Shown here: positions 26,213 through 33,773 of the stretch, piece after piece
How the letters are laid out: each line of letters begins with the position of its first letter
How positions within the stretch are numbered: the stretch's first letter is position 1
Origin: an archaeon
Lineage (GTDB): Archaea; Thermoproteota; Thermoprotei_A; Marsarchaeales; Marsarchaeaceae
Direction: 5' to 3'
Length of the DNA: 37,404 bases
Assembly (NCBI GenBank): GCA_021800035.1
Contig: JAJYZJ010000015.1
Location: 1-37,404, forward strand
Notes under the pieces: generated by a model
Told to the model about the DNA's origin: nothing
Databases searched by the model: none
Seen by the model: only the letters and a program-made list of their open reading frames with translations
Translations under genes and position numbers: made by a program

Positions 26213-27616
26213 ATGGTCACTGTGCCGTCTGATAAAAGAAACCTTGGCGGGGCTGTGGCAGCTTCAAACGTCAGAGTGACGAACGGCGGGGTCACAGGTC
26301 GGCTACCCATGTTTCCGGGGTTTTCTACGAATATCCTACCGGTTTTGGTTGCGTACTGGGTGGTCGCCTCTGGAGTCGCAGCGGCGTATTCGTCAGGTTT
26401 ACCGCTTGTGATAGCGGGTTGGCTCTCACCCACGACGATTATGCTGTGGCCAGTGGGGCGTAAATTTGGGCTGAAGTACACCGATTATAGGACGCCATGG
26501 TTTCTGGCGTCCGTTGCTTCCATGGCTGGCGTTCCTTTGTGTGTGTTCTGGATAATCTCGACTCCCATGTCTGACCCGTTCGAGAAATATTTGGCGCTGG
26601 TGTTGCTCATCTCAGTAGTAATAGGACTGTTTGGGGTGGAAACCGCGCATAGGGAGGCCTATGGTAAGCCTTTGCGAATGTTCTTTAGGCCCGACCTGAT
26701 ACTCGGAAGCAACAGGATTCTCGCAGGAGGTCTCGCCGCTCTAGCCATAGGTATGAAGTTCATGTTCTCAGATGCACCGCCAGGCGATGTTCCGCACGGA
26801 GACTGGTTTGCGTTTTTCTTTATTATAGTTCTGGGTCTGTATCAGCTGATTCCGCTGAGAGGGTTAATCAAAATGAGGAGTACCTTGACAAGGATGCTCC
26901 ATGGGGGAGCTGGGCTCGGGACGACGCTTCTCAGGGAGCTTTACCTTATAGCGGGCGTTTCTTTGATGCTTTTCTCGGCGCACAACTTTTTTGGTGGAGC
27001 TGTCCCGTTTACGCGGAACGTGTTGCGCGGCAGTGAACTTGGCGCCATCGACATGGTGGCGGCGGCTATATTCGTGATACTACTCAGATCGTGGTACAAA
27101 AGGCGCGTAGGCGACCCCTTTTTCAAGGAAACAGTGAGGCAATCACTTATCAAGGATCTGATCCTTGTAGTGGGCATGTCTGCATACTTCTACGGCTTTA
27201 TAGCGGTGATGGTCGGGGGCTTTCCGCGGCCACTGAACTTGGGAGCGAATCTGTATCTCAGCCTGATAGGGCTGGGTCTTTATCTGTGGGGATTGATCCT
27301 ATTGATTCCCCTCAGAGCATGGGCTCGTCAAAACCAGAAGACCGGAATCATGCAACAGATGATGGCTGTAATTCTACCATCACTCGATTCTGCGGAGAAA
27401 AACGCGGCGATCAGAAAAATCCTAACCGGTTTGCTCGCTCTGACAGACAGTGAACTAGCCAAGGCGGCTAAGCTAATGGTGTCCGTGTTGGGAAAGCTAC
27501 CCGAGGAGCAAAGAGGCTCGGTGATGGATGCACAAATGCGTGTGCTTGCTGAGCTACCCGCCGAGGACAGATTGAGAATGATGAGGGCAATGGACTACGC
27601 CATGATGCAACACTGA
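26213..27616 (+). CDS. nine-helix membrane protein with helical C-terminal domain
   Basis: About 467 residues. Hydrophobic segments lie near 42-66, 95-118, 124-144, 163-183, 200-220, 238-260, 280-300, 313-338 and 350-372, followed by a soluble helical tail of about 95 residues. The tail has repeats of the type Leu-Pro-Glu-Glu-Gln-Arg, Leu-Pro-Ala-Glu-Asp-Arg and Met-Met-Arg-Ala-Met, which resemble the whole protein encoded at 30323-30784. The function is unknown; a scaffold or transport role with that soluble homolog is possible. The first 75 residues are less certain: ATG 26309 or ATG 26441 are alternative starts. No promoter was seen. Confidence 0.6.
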   Translation: MVTVPSDKRNLGGAVAASNVRVTNGGVTGRLPMFPGFSTNILPVLVAYWVVASGVAAAYSSGLPLVIAGWLSPTTIMLWPVGRKFGLKYTDYRTPWFLASVASMAGVPLCVFWIISTPMSDPFEKYLALVLLISVVIGLFGVETAHREAYGKPLRMFFRPDLILGSNRILAGGLAALAIGMKFMFSDAPPGDVPHGDWFAFFFIIVLGLYQLIPLRGLIKMRSTLTRMLHGGAGLGTTLLRELYLIAGVSLMLFSAHNFFGGAVPFTRNVLRGSELGAIDMVAAAIFVILLRSWYKRRVGDPFFKETVRQSLIKDLILVVGMSAYFYGFIAVMVGGFPRPLNLGANLYLSLIGLGLYLWGLILLIPLRAWARQNQKTGIMQQMMAVILPSLDSAEKNAAIRKILTGLLALTDSELAKAAKLMVSVLGKLPEEQRGSVMDAQMRVLAELPAEDRLRMMRAMDYAMMQH

Positions 27617-27719
27617 AGAACCGCTACAAAAGCCGTTGTCCATAGACAGCAAATCGAGGCGACGCTGAACATAGTCCTCGGAGACCGCAAACCATGGATG
27701 TCACGGTGAGACAAATAAT

Positions 27720-28490
27720 ATGTATCCCGGTTACTGGTTCCACTTTTGGTACGTCGCACCAGTCTCTGCCTCCTTTACGTACTTTGGTGCACGCACCGAG
27801 TACAAATGGTCTCCTCTTCTGTGCATCACGCTTATTCTGATTGTGCCACTGTTCGTCCCTCCCAGTCCTCTCGGACTCTACGCCATCGTGGCCACCCAGC
27901 TAGTGGATACAGTTACACTGAGCGGCTACATTCGGCGTGGGACAAGAAGCCTGCTCTGTCCCGCGAGTAATCGCCTCACCGTCGCCACCATCTTCTTACC
28001 AGTGGGTGGTGGTTCACTGCTACTGTTGTCATTCGGTTGCAAAATAGGAGTCTTACTTTATTCCCCCGCTGCACTGCTGTTTGTGTTTCTCTTTGCCTTA
28101 CGCGGAAGAATCAAGTCCAGCACGCAGTGTGTATCACTAGGCCGTTACGCCTCTCTCGTAGTCTTGTCTGCTACTGCTTTTGGACTACCATACCTCTTTA
28201 CAACCCCGCAAAAGGAAGCCGAGAGTGCTCGATTTGAGAAACTCGCACTGGCTACTCTTAGCGCCGCAGTGGCCAACACTGTAGTGGCCCTGCTACGCCT
28301 CGGTCCATCTTTTCTACAAGTCGACCTGGCCGCGTGGGCCGTGGCTGGAGGTGTGCTCGGCGTAGCTACCGCAAAACGGTTTGGGAAACCTGCGGGGTCA
28401 AGGATGCTTTTCAGAGCTTACCTCGGCGTGTTGACTGTGTTGGGCTTTACCACTCTTTTGTTCTATCCCCGTATCCTCGGCCTCCTATAA
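27720..28490 (+). CDS. TauE/SafE-like (TSUP) membrane permease, tentative
   Basis: A 256-residue protein with seven or eight hydrophobic segments. The second half (Ala-Ala-Val-Ala-Asn-Thr-Val-Val-Ala-Leu, then Leu-Ala-Ala-Trp-Ala-Val-Ala-Gly-Gly-Val-Leu-Gly-Val-Ala, then Phe-Arg-Ala-Tyr-Leu-Gly-Val-Leu-Thr-Val) follows the C-terminal repeat of TSUP anion exporters, which move sulfite, sulfonates or other sulfur anions. The Gly-Gly-Gly in the middle also fits, but the N-terminal repeat is weak. ATG 27720 has GGTGAG about 10 nt upstream. It starts 103 nt after the nine-helix membrane gene and may share its mRNA. Confidence 0.4.
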   Translation: MYPGYWFHFWYVAPVSASFTYFGARTEYKWSPLLCITLILIVPLFVPPSPLGLYAIVATQLVDTVTLSGYIRRGTRSLLCPASNRLTVATIFLPVGGGSLLLLSFGCKIGVLLYSPAALLFVFLFALRGRIKSSTQCVSLGRYASLVVLSATAFGLPYLFTTPQKEAESARFEKLALATLSAAVANTVVALLRLGPSFLQVDLAAWAVAGGVLGVATAKRFGKPAGSRMLFRAYLGVLTVLGFTTLLFYPRILGLL

Positions 28491-28875
28491 CACACTAAAG
28501 AGACTCCACCCATGAAAAATCCGTTCATCCAAGGTGGATACCGAAGACCCCGACTTCAATATGCGTTGACGAACACTTTTTGTATCGGCTGCAACCAGAC
28601 TTCAAATACACTTTCGTTACTCCCTTACCCGTCGGGCCCTAATCAAGGCGACCGCGGAACATTAGGGGAACACACTCATTCTTCAAAGCGAGCGGGTCGA
28701 CATGCACAGCGGACGTTGTAGTGAGTGTGCCAGACTCAGTAAAGGTTACCGTTCGATTTGCATCTTGAGCGGATTGAAGCTTCGGGTTTCCAATCGAAAG
28801 AGGTTCGGGGCTCTAGTTTCATCGGCAAAAGAGTGGTGCTTATCGACAAATGAGTGTTTTGGTCGGGTGGAAAAA
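28491..28875. other. gap upstream of the CopZ-like gene
   Basis: The frame of the next gene stays open back to 28702, but the extra N-terminal 58 residues look random in composition, so this is treated as untranslated. No other feature was seen. Confidence 0.35.
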
Positions 28876-29379
28876 ATGCCCGAAGAATGTTGCGCTACAG
28901 AGGAAAGACATACAGGGTCCGCCTGCCCCTCGTGTCTCCGTTTAGGTCGACGGATTAAACCGATAACCGTTGCGGTGATGGTCAAAGAAACAAGGTTTTA
29001 CCTGCACGTTGAGAATCTACCACAGAACAAGATGTTCTTTTGCCCCACAGAAGACTGCAACGTCGTCTACTATGATACAGAACACCACCTGGTATTCAGA
29101 AAGCCAGATATTAGAGTCAAGGTGTGGCAGAAAGAGAAAGTGCGGGACGACGTACCCGTCTGCTACTGTTTCCACCATACGATTTCCTCCATCAGAAAAG
29201 AATACTTGAAGGAGGGCAAATCCGATGTCACAGCAAGAATCAGCGCCGAAGTAAGGGACGCGAACTGTCGGTGCGAAGTCGCAAATCCTCAGGGGTCGTG
29301 CTGCTTGGGTAACGTGTCGATGGCTCTGAAACTGGTCGGAATCGGCATGCAATCCGTTAAGCCGCGTGCAACTCAGTGA
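28876..29379 (+). CDS. CopZ N-terminal-type iron-sulfur/zinc metallochaperone
   Basis: A 167-residue protein from ATG 28876. It has Cys-Pro-Ser-Cys (C17/C20), then Phe-Phe-Cys-Pro-Thr-Glu-Asp-Cys-Asn-Val-Val-Tyr-Tyr (C56/C61), then Asp-Ile-Arg-Val-Lys-Val and Val-Cys-Tyr-Cys-Phe (C96/C98), and Cys-Arg-Cys plus Cys-Cys-Leu-Gly near the end (C131/C133, C142/C143). This order matches the N-terminal zinc and [2Fe-2S] domain of archaeal CopZ from Archaeoglobus and of mercury-resistance chaperones related to it. There is no C-terminal heavy-metal-associated Met-x-Cys-x-x-Cys domain, so it stands alone. It likely binds Cu or Hg thiolates and delivers them to a transporter or reductase. Confidence 0.75.
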   Translation: MPEECCATEERHTGSACPSCLRLGRRIKPITVAVMVKETRFYLHVENLPQNKMFFCPTEDCNVVYYDTEHHLVFRKPDIRVKVWQKEKVRDDVPVCYCFHHTISSIRKEYLKEGKSDVTARISAEVRDANCRCEVANPQGSCCLGNVSMALKLVGIGMQSVKPRATQ

Positions 29380-29529
29380 CGTACTTCCACACGGCTAAAG
29401 CTGGTGGGTCTCCCCACTCGCTCACGGTAAATTCGATTATATTGATAATGTCGCTCGTAGAAAACACATTTAGCCGATAGCTTAGATACATCGGAGAGGA
29501 ATCTAACAATCTGGATTGGGGATCAATGA

Positions 29530-29673
29530 GATGGAATAGACGAAGACTATCTGAAATATGAGAACATAGAACAGCTCAAGCAATGGATACTGTCGTTGAG
29601 ACCCAAGGACATCAAGGAGAGGGGAACATCGGAAAGAGGATTAGGTAATTTCAAACAAAAACAGAAATATTGA
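29530..29673 (+). pseudogene. short coding remnant of unknown gene
   Basis: A 47-codon frame directly after a TGA (29527) reads like a helical C-terminus: Leu-Lys-Gln-Trp-Ile-Leu-Ser-Leu-Arg-Pro-Lys-Asp-Ile-Lys-Glu-Arg, then Ser-Glu-Arg-Gly-Leu, then a Lys/Gln tail. The same frame before the TGA is also coding-like for about 14 codons. Family not recognised. Confidence 0.3.
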
Positions 29674-29677
29674 GGTA

Positions 29678-29938
29678 CTAAAAGTAGGCCAAAGACAGCA
29701 TCTGTCTTTTTTGAATTACATAAATCTGAAAATAACAATTAATATTTGCAGAATTCAATGAAACCTGCGCCTCAAGTGGTCTATGGCGGGATTTCAAAGC
29801 ATCTGTGAACTCTTTGGTGTCCGGTAGTGGATAAAGAAAGCGAAAGACGATAACGCCATCGCGTAGCGCTCTACGCATCTCTACACTCGTCTCTTTGAAG
29901 CTGCCCAGAATATCCTCTGACAGGTTGGGGTAGGCCAA
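29678..29938 (-). CDS. hypothetical 86-residue protein
   Basis: A frame with plausible composition at its N-terminus (Tyr-Pro-Asn-Leu-Ser-Glu-Asp-Ile-Leu, Ala-Leu-Arg-Asp-Gly-Val-Ile-Val-Phe-Arg). That pattern resembles the tail of archaeal nucleotidyltransferases, but the catalytic part is absent. It may be a fragment. The stretch 29939-30322 shows nothing I can support. Confidence 0.25.
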   Translation of the reverse strand: MAYPNLSEDILGSFKETSVEMRRALRDGVIVFRFLYPLPDTKEFTDALKSRHRPLEAQVSLNSANINCYFQIYVIQKRQMLSLAYF

Positions 29939-30322
29939 ATCTCAACGCAGATGAACAACCCCCATTGACGGCACATAGTGGGCAACAACAGAATCAAGAT
30001 ATCGTCTCTTCGGGCGCGAACACTGAGCAGGGCGAACGCTCATCCGAACACCGCCGGGACTGCTAAGGAGAGATTCGCCTTTTAGTCTTCGGCCTTGGGA
30101 AACGGCGACTCTTACCAGCTTGTTGAATTTTGAATATATTGGTGTAACATGCGGCTGTAAGCGACCGTGCCCACGTTTACGCGGAGCACTCGTGTAAGTC
30201 TCTCGGCGAGGCTCAGCTGTAAGATGACCAACGTACCCCTTTTCACAAAAGGTGTGTTTTATCGACAAATCTTACGGTAGTTAAAGCGTCAACTATTCAT
30301 GGACGCCGGCGTATAAGAAACT

Positions 30323-30784
30323 ATGAGTTCGATGCTTGATGAGATGGTTAAGACGCTGGCGAACGTCCCGGAAAACCAGCGTAGAGAGATGGTCAAAGCA
30401 AGACTGATGACTTTCATCGATATGGGCGAAAACGAAAGGGCTCAGAGCATTGCCTCAATGGTGGCTGCTGTGCACAAGCTTGACCGGGACAAGGTCGTCA
30501 AACTCACTTACACGCGGCTGGAATCTCTGGCTGAGGACTTCGATGAAAACTCAAGGAATCGATTGATAAAGGGTCACATGATGGCTCTTACGGGGTTGCC
30601 AAAAGAAATTGTCAGGGCGGAGTTCGACGCAATCGGCTCAACCATCCCACAGTGCCACGAAGGCTGCAGAACAAAAGACGTGTCCTCGATGCGGAAGGTG
30701 ATGGAACAGATCCCACAGGACAGAAGAGCGGGTTTGGCCCAGATGCTTCCGGAAAGTGCCAAAAAGATGCTAATGGGTGGGTAA
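30323..30784 (+). CDS. all-helical repeat protein with Cys-His-x-x-Cys motif
   Basis: A 153-residue soluble protein made of repeated helices. Units include Val-Pro-Glu-Asn-Gln-Arg-Arg-Glu-Met-Val, Met-Gly-Glu-Asn-Glu-Arg-Ala-Gln, Phe-Asp-Glu-Asn-Ser-Arg-Asn-Arg and Ile-Pro-Gln-Asp-Arg-Arg. Near residue 110 it has Gln-Cys-His-Glu-Gly-Cys-Arg, which could bind a metal. The helical units resemble the C-terminal tail of the nine-helix membrane protein at 26213-27616, so it may bind beside it or substitute for that tail. Family unknown to me. The start ATG 30323 follows no clear Shine-Dalgarno sequence. Confidence 0.65.
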   Translation: MSSMLDEMVKTLANVPENQRREMVKARLMTFIDMGENERAQSIASMVAAVHKLDRDKVVKLTYTRLESLAEDFDENSRNRLIKGHMMALTGLPKEIVRAEFDAIGSTIPQCHEGCRTKDVSSMRKVMEQIPQDRRAGLAQMLPESAKKMLMGG

Positions 30785-30965
30785 GCTTCAACGGCATTGT
30801 TAAATCCGTGAAACAAAATGGCAAAAGCAAAAATTCGTCGGGGGAATAAGCTTCATAAAGGTGTAAATGAACCAAGGCCTTCCACGGCCTCAGAAAACAG
30901 CGCTGGCGGATGCGGTTGCTGCTCGGATATCGCAAGTGAAGAAACCGCGGAGGCAGGAGAACGCC

Positions 30966-31208
30966 ATGACCAGTAGAGAAGGCTCTGACACACACAGAAA
31001 AAAAGACCTTGCGGCCCTGCTGCTCGTGTTCGCTTGCTGCGGTCTCCCCTTGCTCTTGGTAGTGGGCGCTAGCGCGGCTTCGGTTCTTATCAGCACAACC
31101 ACAACTGACATCGCGGCTGTGGGTATCTTGGTTTTAGGCGCCGCCGTATACTCCGTGAATAGACGTCGAAACAAGAGACAATCGGAGCAGACATGCTGTG
31201 AGGAGTAG
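30966..31208 (+). CDS. MerF-like two-helix membrane protein with two Cys pairs
   Basis: An 80-residue protein from ATG 30966, with GGCAGGAG upstream. Helix one (about 13-39) holds Phe-Ala-Cys-Cys-Gly-Leu-Pro-Leu-Leu-Leu, helix two (about 43-63) follows a short Thr-rich turn, and the C-terminus ends in Thr-Cys-Cys-Glu-Glu. MerF transporters have two helices and two vicinal Cys pairs that pass Hg(II) inward; pair one in helix one matches, and pair two is here at the C-terminus. It has no sequence identity claim beyond this pattern. It starts 182 nt after the helical repeat gene. Longer starts at 30867 or 30894 give a Lys/Arg-rich head. Confidence 0.6.
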   Translation: MTSREGSDTHRKKDLAALLLVFACCGLPLLLVVGASAASVLISTTTTDIAAVGILVLGAAVYSVNRRRNKRQSEQTCCEE

Positions 31209-31600
31209 TCAGCCTGGCTACAGAGAAGGCGCGGGGAAATGCTCACTTTTTTAAACGCAGGAAATCGCTTGCAGCAAAGTAGCTCCCCTTCGTCTCGCCG
31301 ATGAATCAGAAGCTCGGCTGCCCAAGACTCCCGGACTCTCGGTGGACGGGCCCTAAGCATGTCAAGCGGCGACGAATAGTGGGATGTTGACCATGCCCGC
31401 AGGGCTCCTGACGCGATCTTCTCGTCTCTACCGTCTGGTCGGATGGATGTCGAGGTTCACTTATTGGGTTCCGCACGTCTTCTGCCACGGTACGATGCTG
31501 TTAACTCACTGTGATTCCTCACGCAGAATCTTCCGGATTTCCAAACCCTAATACATTCCGGAACCAGGCTGGAATAGAGGGGCTATACAACTCTGAATGA
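31209..31600. other. gene-poor stretch
   Basis: No supported gene or RNA. CTATACAAC near 31583-31591 is a weak TATA candidate for the next frame. Confidence 0.35.
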
Positions 31601-31624
31601 ATCACATGGTTTCCAAACGGGCAC

Positions 31625-31972
31625 TTGGAACTAGTATTAGCCGTGTTACTCCTGTTTCTCTGTTTTCTGCTATCCAAGCTGTTCTCCTCTAAAGCCACGC
31701 TCACGGCACAACTCTTTAAAACTCAGGGTGAAGTGGGTGGCACGCGCCCCGCAGAATTTGTGAGCATATTTCCCACAGTCATCAGTGTGGGATACTACGC
31801 TTAGGCACTGGGCTCCTTGGTGCTCGGACCACTGAGTACCTTTACTCCCCTGCTTTCAACCGAATACACCCATCCCTTCTTCCTGAACCTCGTAGCTGCC
31901 ATATTGATGGTGACCCTATATTTTTATTTGGCAAGAAAGTTGACTCAGCCGGTCTATAACAGTTCCGAGTAG
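31625..31972 (+). pseudogene. small membrane protein gene interrupted by TAG
   Basis: One frame of 115 codons from TTG 31625 to TAG 31970 encodes three hydrophobic segments: Leu-Val-Leu-Ala-Val-Leu-Leu-Leu-Phe-Leu, Val-Ser-Ile-Phe-Pro-Thr-Val-Ile-Ser-Val-Gly-Tyr-Tyr, and Leu-Val-Ala-Ala-Ile-Leu-Met-Val-Thr-Leu-Tyr-Phe-Tyr-Leu. It is broken only by TAG at 31802-31804, after Gly-Tyr-Tyr-Ala and before Ala-Leu-Gly-Ser-Leu-Val-Leu-Gly. No frameshift is needed. I do not recognise the family. It lies between the MerF-like and MerB-like genes. Confidence 0.4.
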
Positions 31973-32239
31973 GCAGCAATTCTATTGGCCCCAAAACCTG
32001 TTTGAGTATATTTAACGAAAAATGTTTGCGGGAAACGCTGGGCTCAAGAGCTGAAATCGTGTTGCGGCAACAAATGCTATGACGCTTGTTTATGCGGTAT
32101 TCACCGATATGAGGGAGGCCAATCGGCGGCTTCCCACGGATTTTCAATAAACAAAATGACGCGGAGGGACGCCTGAGGCTTGGAAGTCTTCTGGGCGAAA
32201 ATTTGATTGTGTCATTTTTCGGCGGATAAGCACGTGGCG

Positions 32240-32249
32240 CTATATATCG
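32240..32249 (+). promoter_or_regulatory. TATA-like box for the MerB-like gene
   Basis: CTATATATCG lies about 32 nt before GTG 32277 and would start transcription within a few bases of it. 31973-32239 holds nothing else I can support. Confidence 0.45.
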
Positions 32250-32276
32250 CATGCTAGAGTATGTGTGACCTGAACA

Positions 32277-32744
32277 GTGCGCACCTCAAAAGACCATGCG
32301 GATGTCTTGGATGCTGTTGCGGACAAACGTAGGATGCTGAATCTAATTGTAAGTGCTGAGCCCACAGACTTCAAAGTGACTGTGGAAACAAAGGATGGAA
32401 AAGTCTTCTAGGTATATTGTGCGTTTGACACCATCATATACCACATTCTTACGAAAGAGACAATAACGGTAGAAACTTTTTTGGGGAACGAAGAAGCGGT
32501 GATCAGAATCCCAAGGGATAGAAGGGTGCTTGTCTCGTTTGTGCAACCCAGCTATTGGCACAGCTTACCCAGTGCGGCCGAAACGCCTTCACCCGTATGC
32601 CGTTTCCTTAAATTCTTTGGCAGTCGCCGAGAATTTGATGATTGGAAATCCTCGCTGGGGCCAGGCACGCAAATGTTCGTAGAGGTTATGACTGTCGAAG
32701 ATGCGATGCTGTTGGTGGACAAGGTGTTCGGCGAAGAAAGGTAG
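32277..32744 (+). pseudogene. merB: MerB-like organomercurial lyase with one in-frame TAG
   Basis: One frame of 155 codons from GTG 32277 to TAG 32742, broken only by TAG at codon 45 (32409-32411). Right after it comes Val-Tyr-Cys-Ala-Phe-Asp-Thr (C48, D51), matching the MerB catalytic segment Tyr-Ala-Trp-Cys-Ala-Leu-Asp-Thr (C96/D99 of E. coli plasmid MerB). Later comes Val-Cys-Arg-Phe-Leu-Lys-Phe-Phe (C108), matching Cys-His-Val-His-Phe-Phe (C159), then Asp-Asp-Trp-Lys and Glu-Val-Met-Thr-Val-Glu-Asp-Ala. All three catalytic residues are thus kept. The TAG falls where MerB has Tyr or nearby. The N-terminal winged-helix part of MerB is mostly missing. MerB splits C-Hg bonds to give Hg(II) for MerA. 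Readthrough, a split product (restart at TTG 32481 loses C48) or a pseudogene are possible. Confidence 0.7.
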
Positions 32745-33127
32745 CGTAGCCAGAAAAATTCGAGTTCAGAAAGAAACGGAGCACGATAAAGCCAAAGAAT
32801 CGGTGTTTGCAATTCTATATATACGCGCGTGTCCGCATATCGCAGTGTGTCCCGACGATTTCAGCGGGTTGCTCCTGTACGCTATCAATCGTACGCCGCC
32901 TTAAACGTTGAACCGCCTGTTCTGTTTCCCTATCTTAAGAAACGGACTCAGCGAGGCTGGACCGACGCTGGCCCCCCATGCCGTTGCAACACGCTATGGA
33001 CAACAAAATTCAGCGACACTCGCACCGCAACGCGGACATAATAAACACCGTTTTGTTCCAGATCCTTTCGGTCAATACAGCGAACCAAAAGTAAGTAGAG
33101 GCGAAGTGGACACGGCGAGCGCGTCGC
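32745..33127. other. gap between merB-like and CBS genes
   Basis: Convergent ends of two genes. No supported coding frame, RNA or repeat. Confidence 0.4.
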
Positions 33128-33610
33128 TCACGCGTACCATGACTCATAATGCTCGGAACTCTGTCTTGTAAACGCCTGTATGAAATCGCTAAGGAACCCA
33201 GCCTTGTCGGCTAGTGCGCTTGCTATATCAACAAGCGAAACGACACCTTCTAGCTCATTTCCCTCTACCACTGGTAGACGTCTAATACGCCTGTTTGCCA
33301 TTAGCCTTAACGCCTCCTCAATTGTTGCATCGGGTCCTATCACGATTAGCGGGGAACTCATGACGGCTCTTACCCTTGTAGTTCTCAGCCTAAGGCCCTT
33401 AGCGGCTACTCGACGCACTATGTCCCTTTCAGTGATTATTCCCACAATCTTTCCACCGTGCTCTGCAAGTACGCAACCGCATCCCGAGTTCTCCATACCC
33501 TTCGCGGCATATTCCAAAGTTGCATTCACGTCGATCGATACAGGGTCAACGGTCATGATTTCTTTAACCCGGACATTCAACTTGATTCTGTCTTGACCTT
33601 CGATATTCAT
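33128..33610 (-). CDS. two-CBS-domain protein
   Basis: A 160-residue protein with two CBS domains. The first (about 14-70) has Ile-Met-Thr-Val-Asp-Pro-Val-Ser-Ile and Gly-Ile-Ile-Thr-Glu-Arg-Asp-Ile-Val. The second (about 80-140) has Val-Met-Ser-Ser-Pro-Leu-Ile-Val-Ile and Gly-Val-Val-Ser-Leu-Val-Asp-Ile. CBS pairs bind adenosyl ligands such as AMP, ATP or SAM and regulate partner proteins. The gene is the last of a leftward cluster, 15 nt after a small zinc-ribbon gene and close to a radical SAM gene, so SAM sensing is an attractive but untested idea. Cys-Gly-Cys near residue 44 is unusual. Confidence 0.85.
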   Translation of the reverse strand: MNIEGQDRIKLNVRVKEIMTVDPVSIDVNATLEYAAKGMENSGCGCVLAEHGGKIVGIITERDIVRRVAAKGLRLRTTRVRAVMSSPLIVIGPDATIEEALRLMANRRIRRLPVVEGNELEGVVSLVDIASALADKAGFLSDFIQAFTRQSSEHYESWYA

Positions 33611-33625
33611 TGAGCCACGCCTCGA

Positions 33626-33766
33626 TCAAATGGGTTGATAATTTCGCTTTTGGTGCAGATACTCAAAACAATTTTGAGCGGTGCATTCTTTGATAGCAGA
33701 ATCACGTCTACACTTTTTCTTGCCGCACAAGGCACATTTCGGACAGCGAATAATCTTTTTGAACAC
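33626..33766 (-). CDS. small Cys-rich zinc-ribbon-like protein
   Basis: A 46-codon frame from GTG 33766 to TGA 33626. It contains Arg-Cys-Pro-Lys-Cys-Ala-Leu-Cys-Gly, then Lys-Lys-Cys-Arg-Arg, then Lys-Glu-Cys-Thr and Gln-Asn-Cys-Phe, six Cys in about 30 residues. It begins 7 nt after the radical SAM stop and ends 15 nt before the CBS start, as expected for a real operon member. Other frames here give no family. It may bind zinc, iron-sulfur or mercury. Confidence 0.5.
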   Translation of the reverse strand: MFKKIIRCPKCALCGKKKCRRDSAIKECTAQNCFEYLHQKRNYQPI

Positions 33767-33773
33767 TTCATTT

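Noticed and set aside
26188-26481. A minus-strand frame opposite the start of the nine-helix membrane gene, with a beta-rich tail
   Set aside because: The plus strand gives a membrane segment continuous with the long gene; the minus frame has no good start context. It does leave the first 75 residues of the plus gene uncertain.
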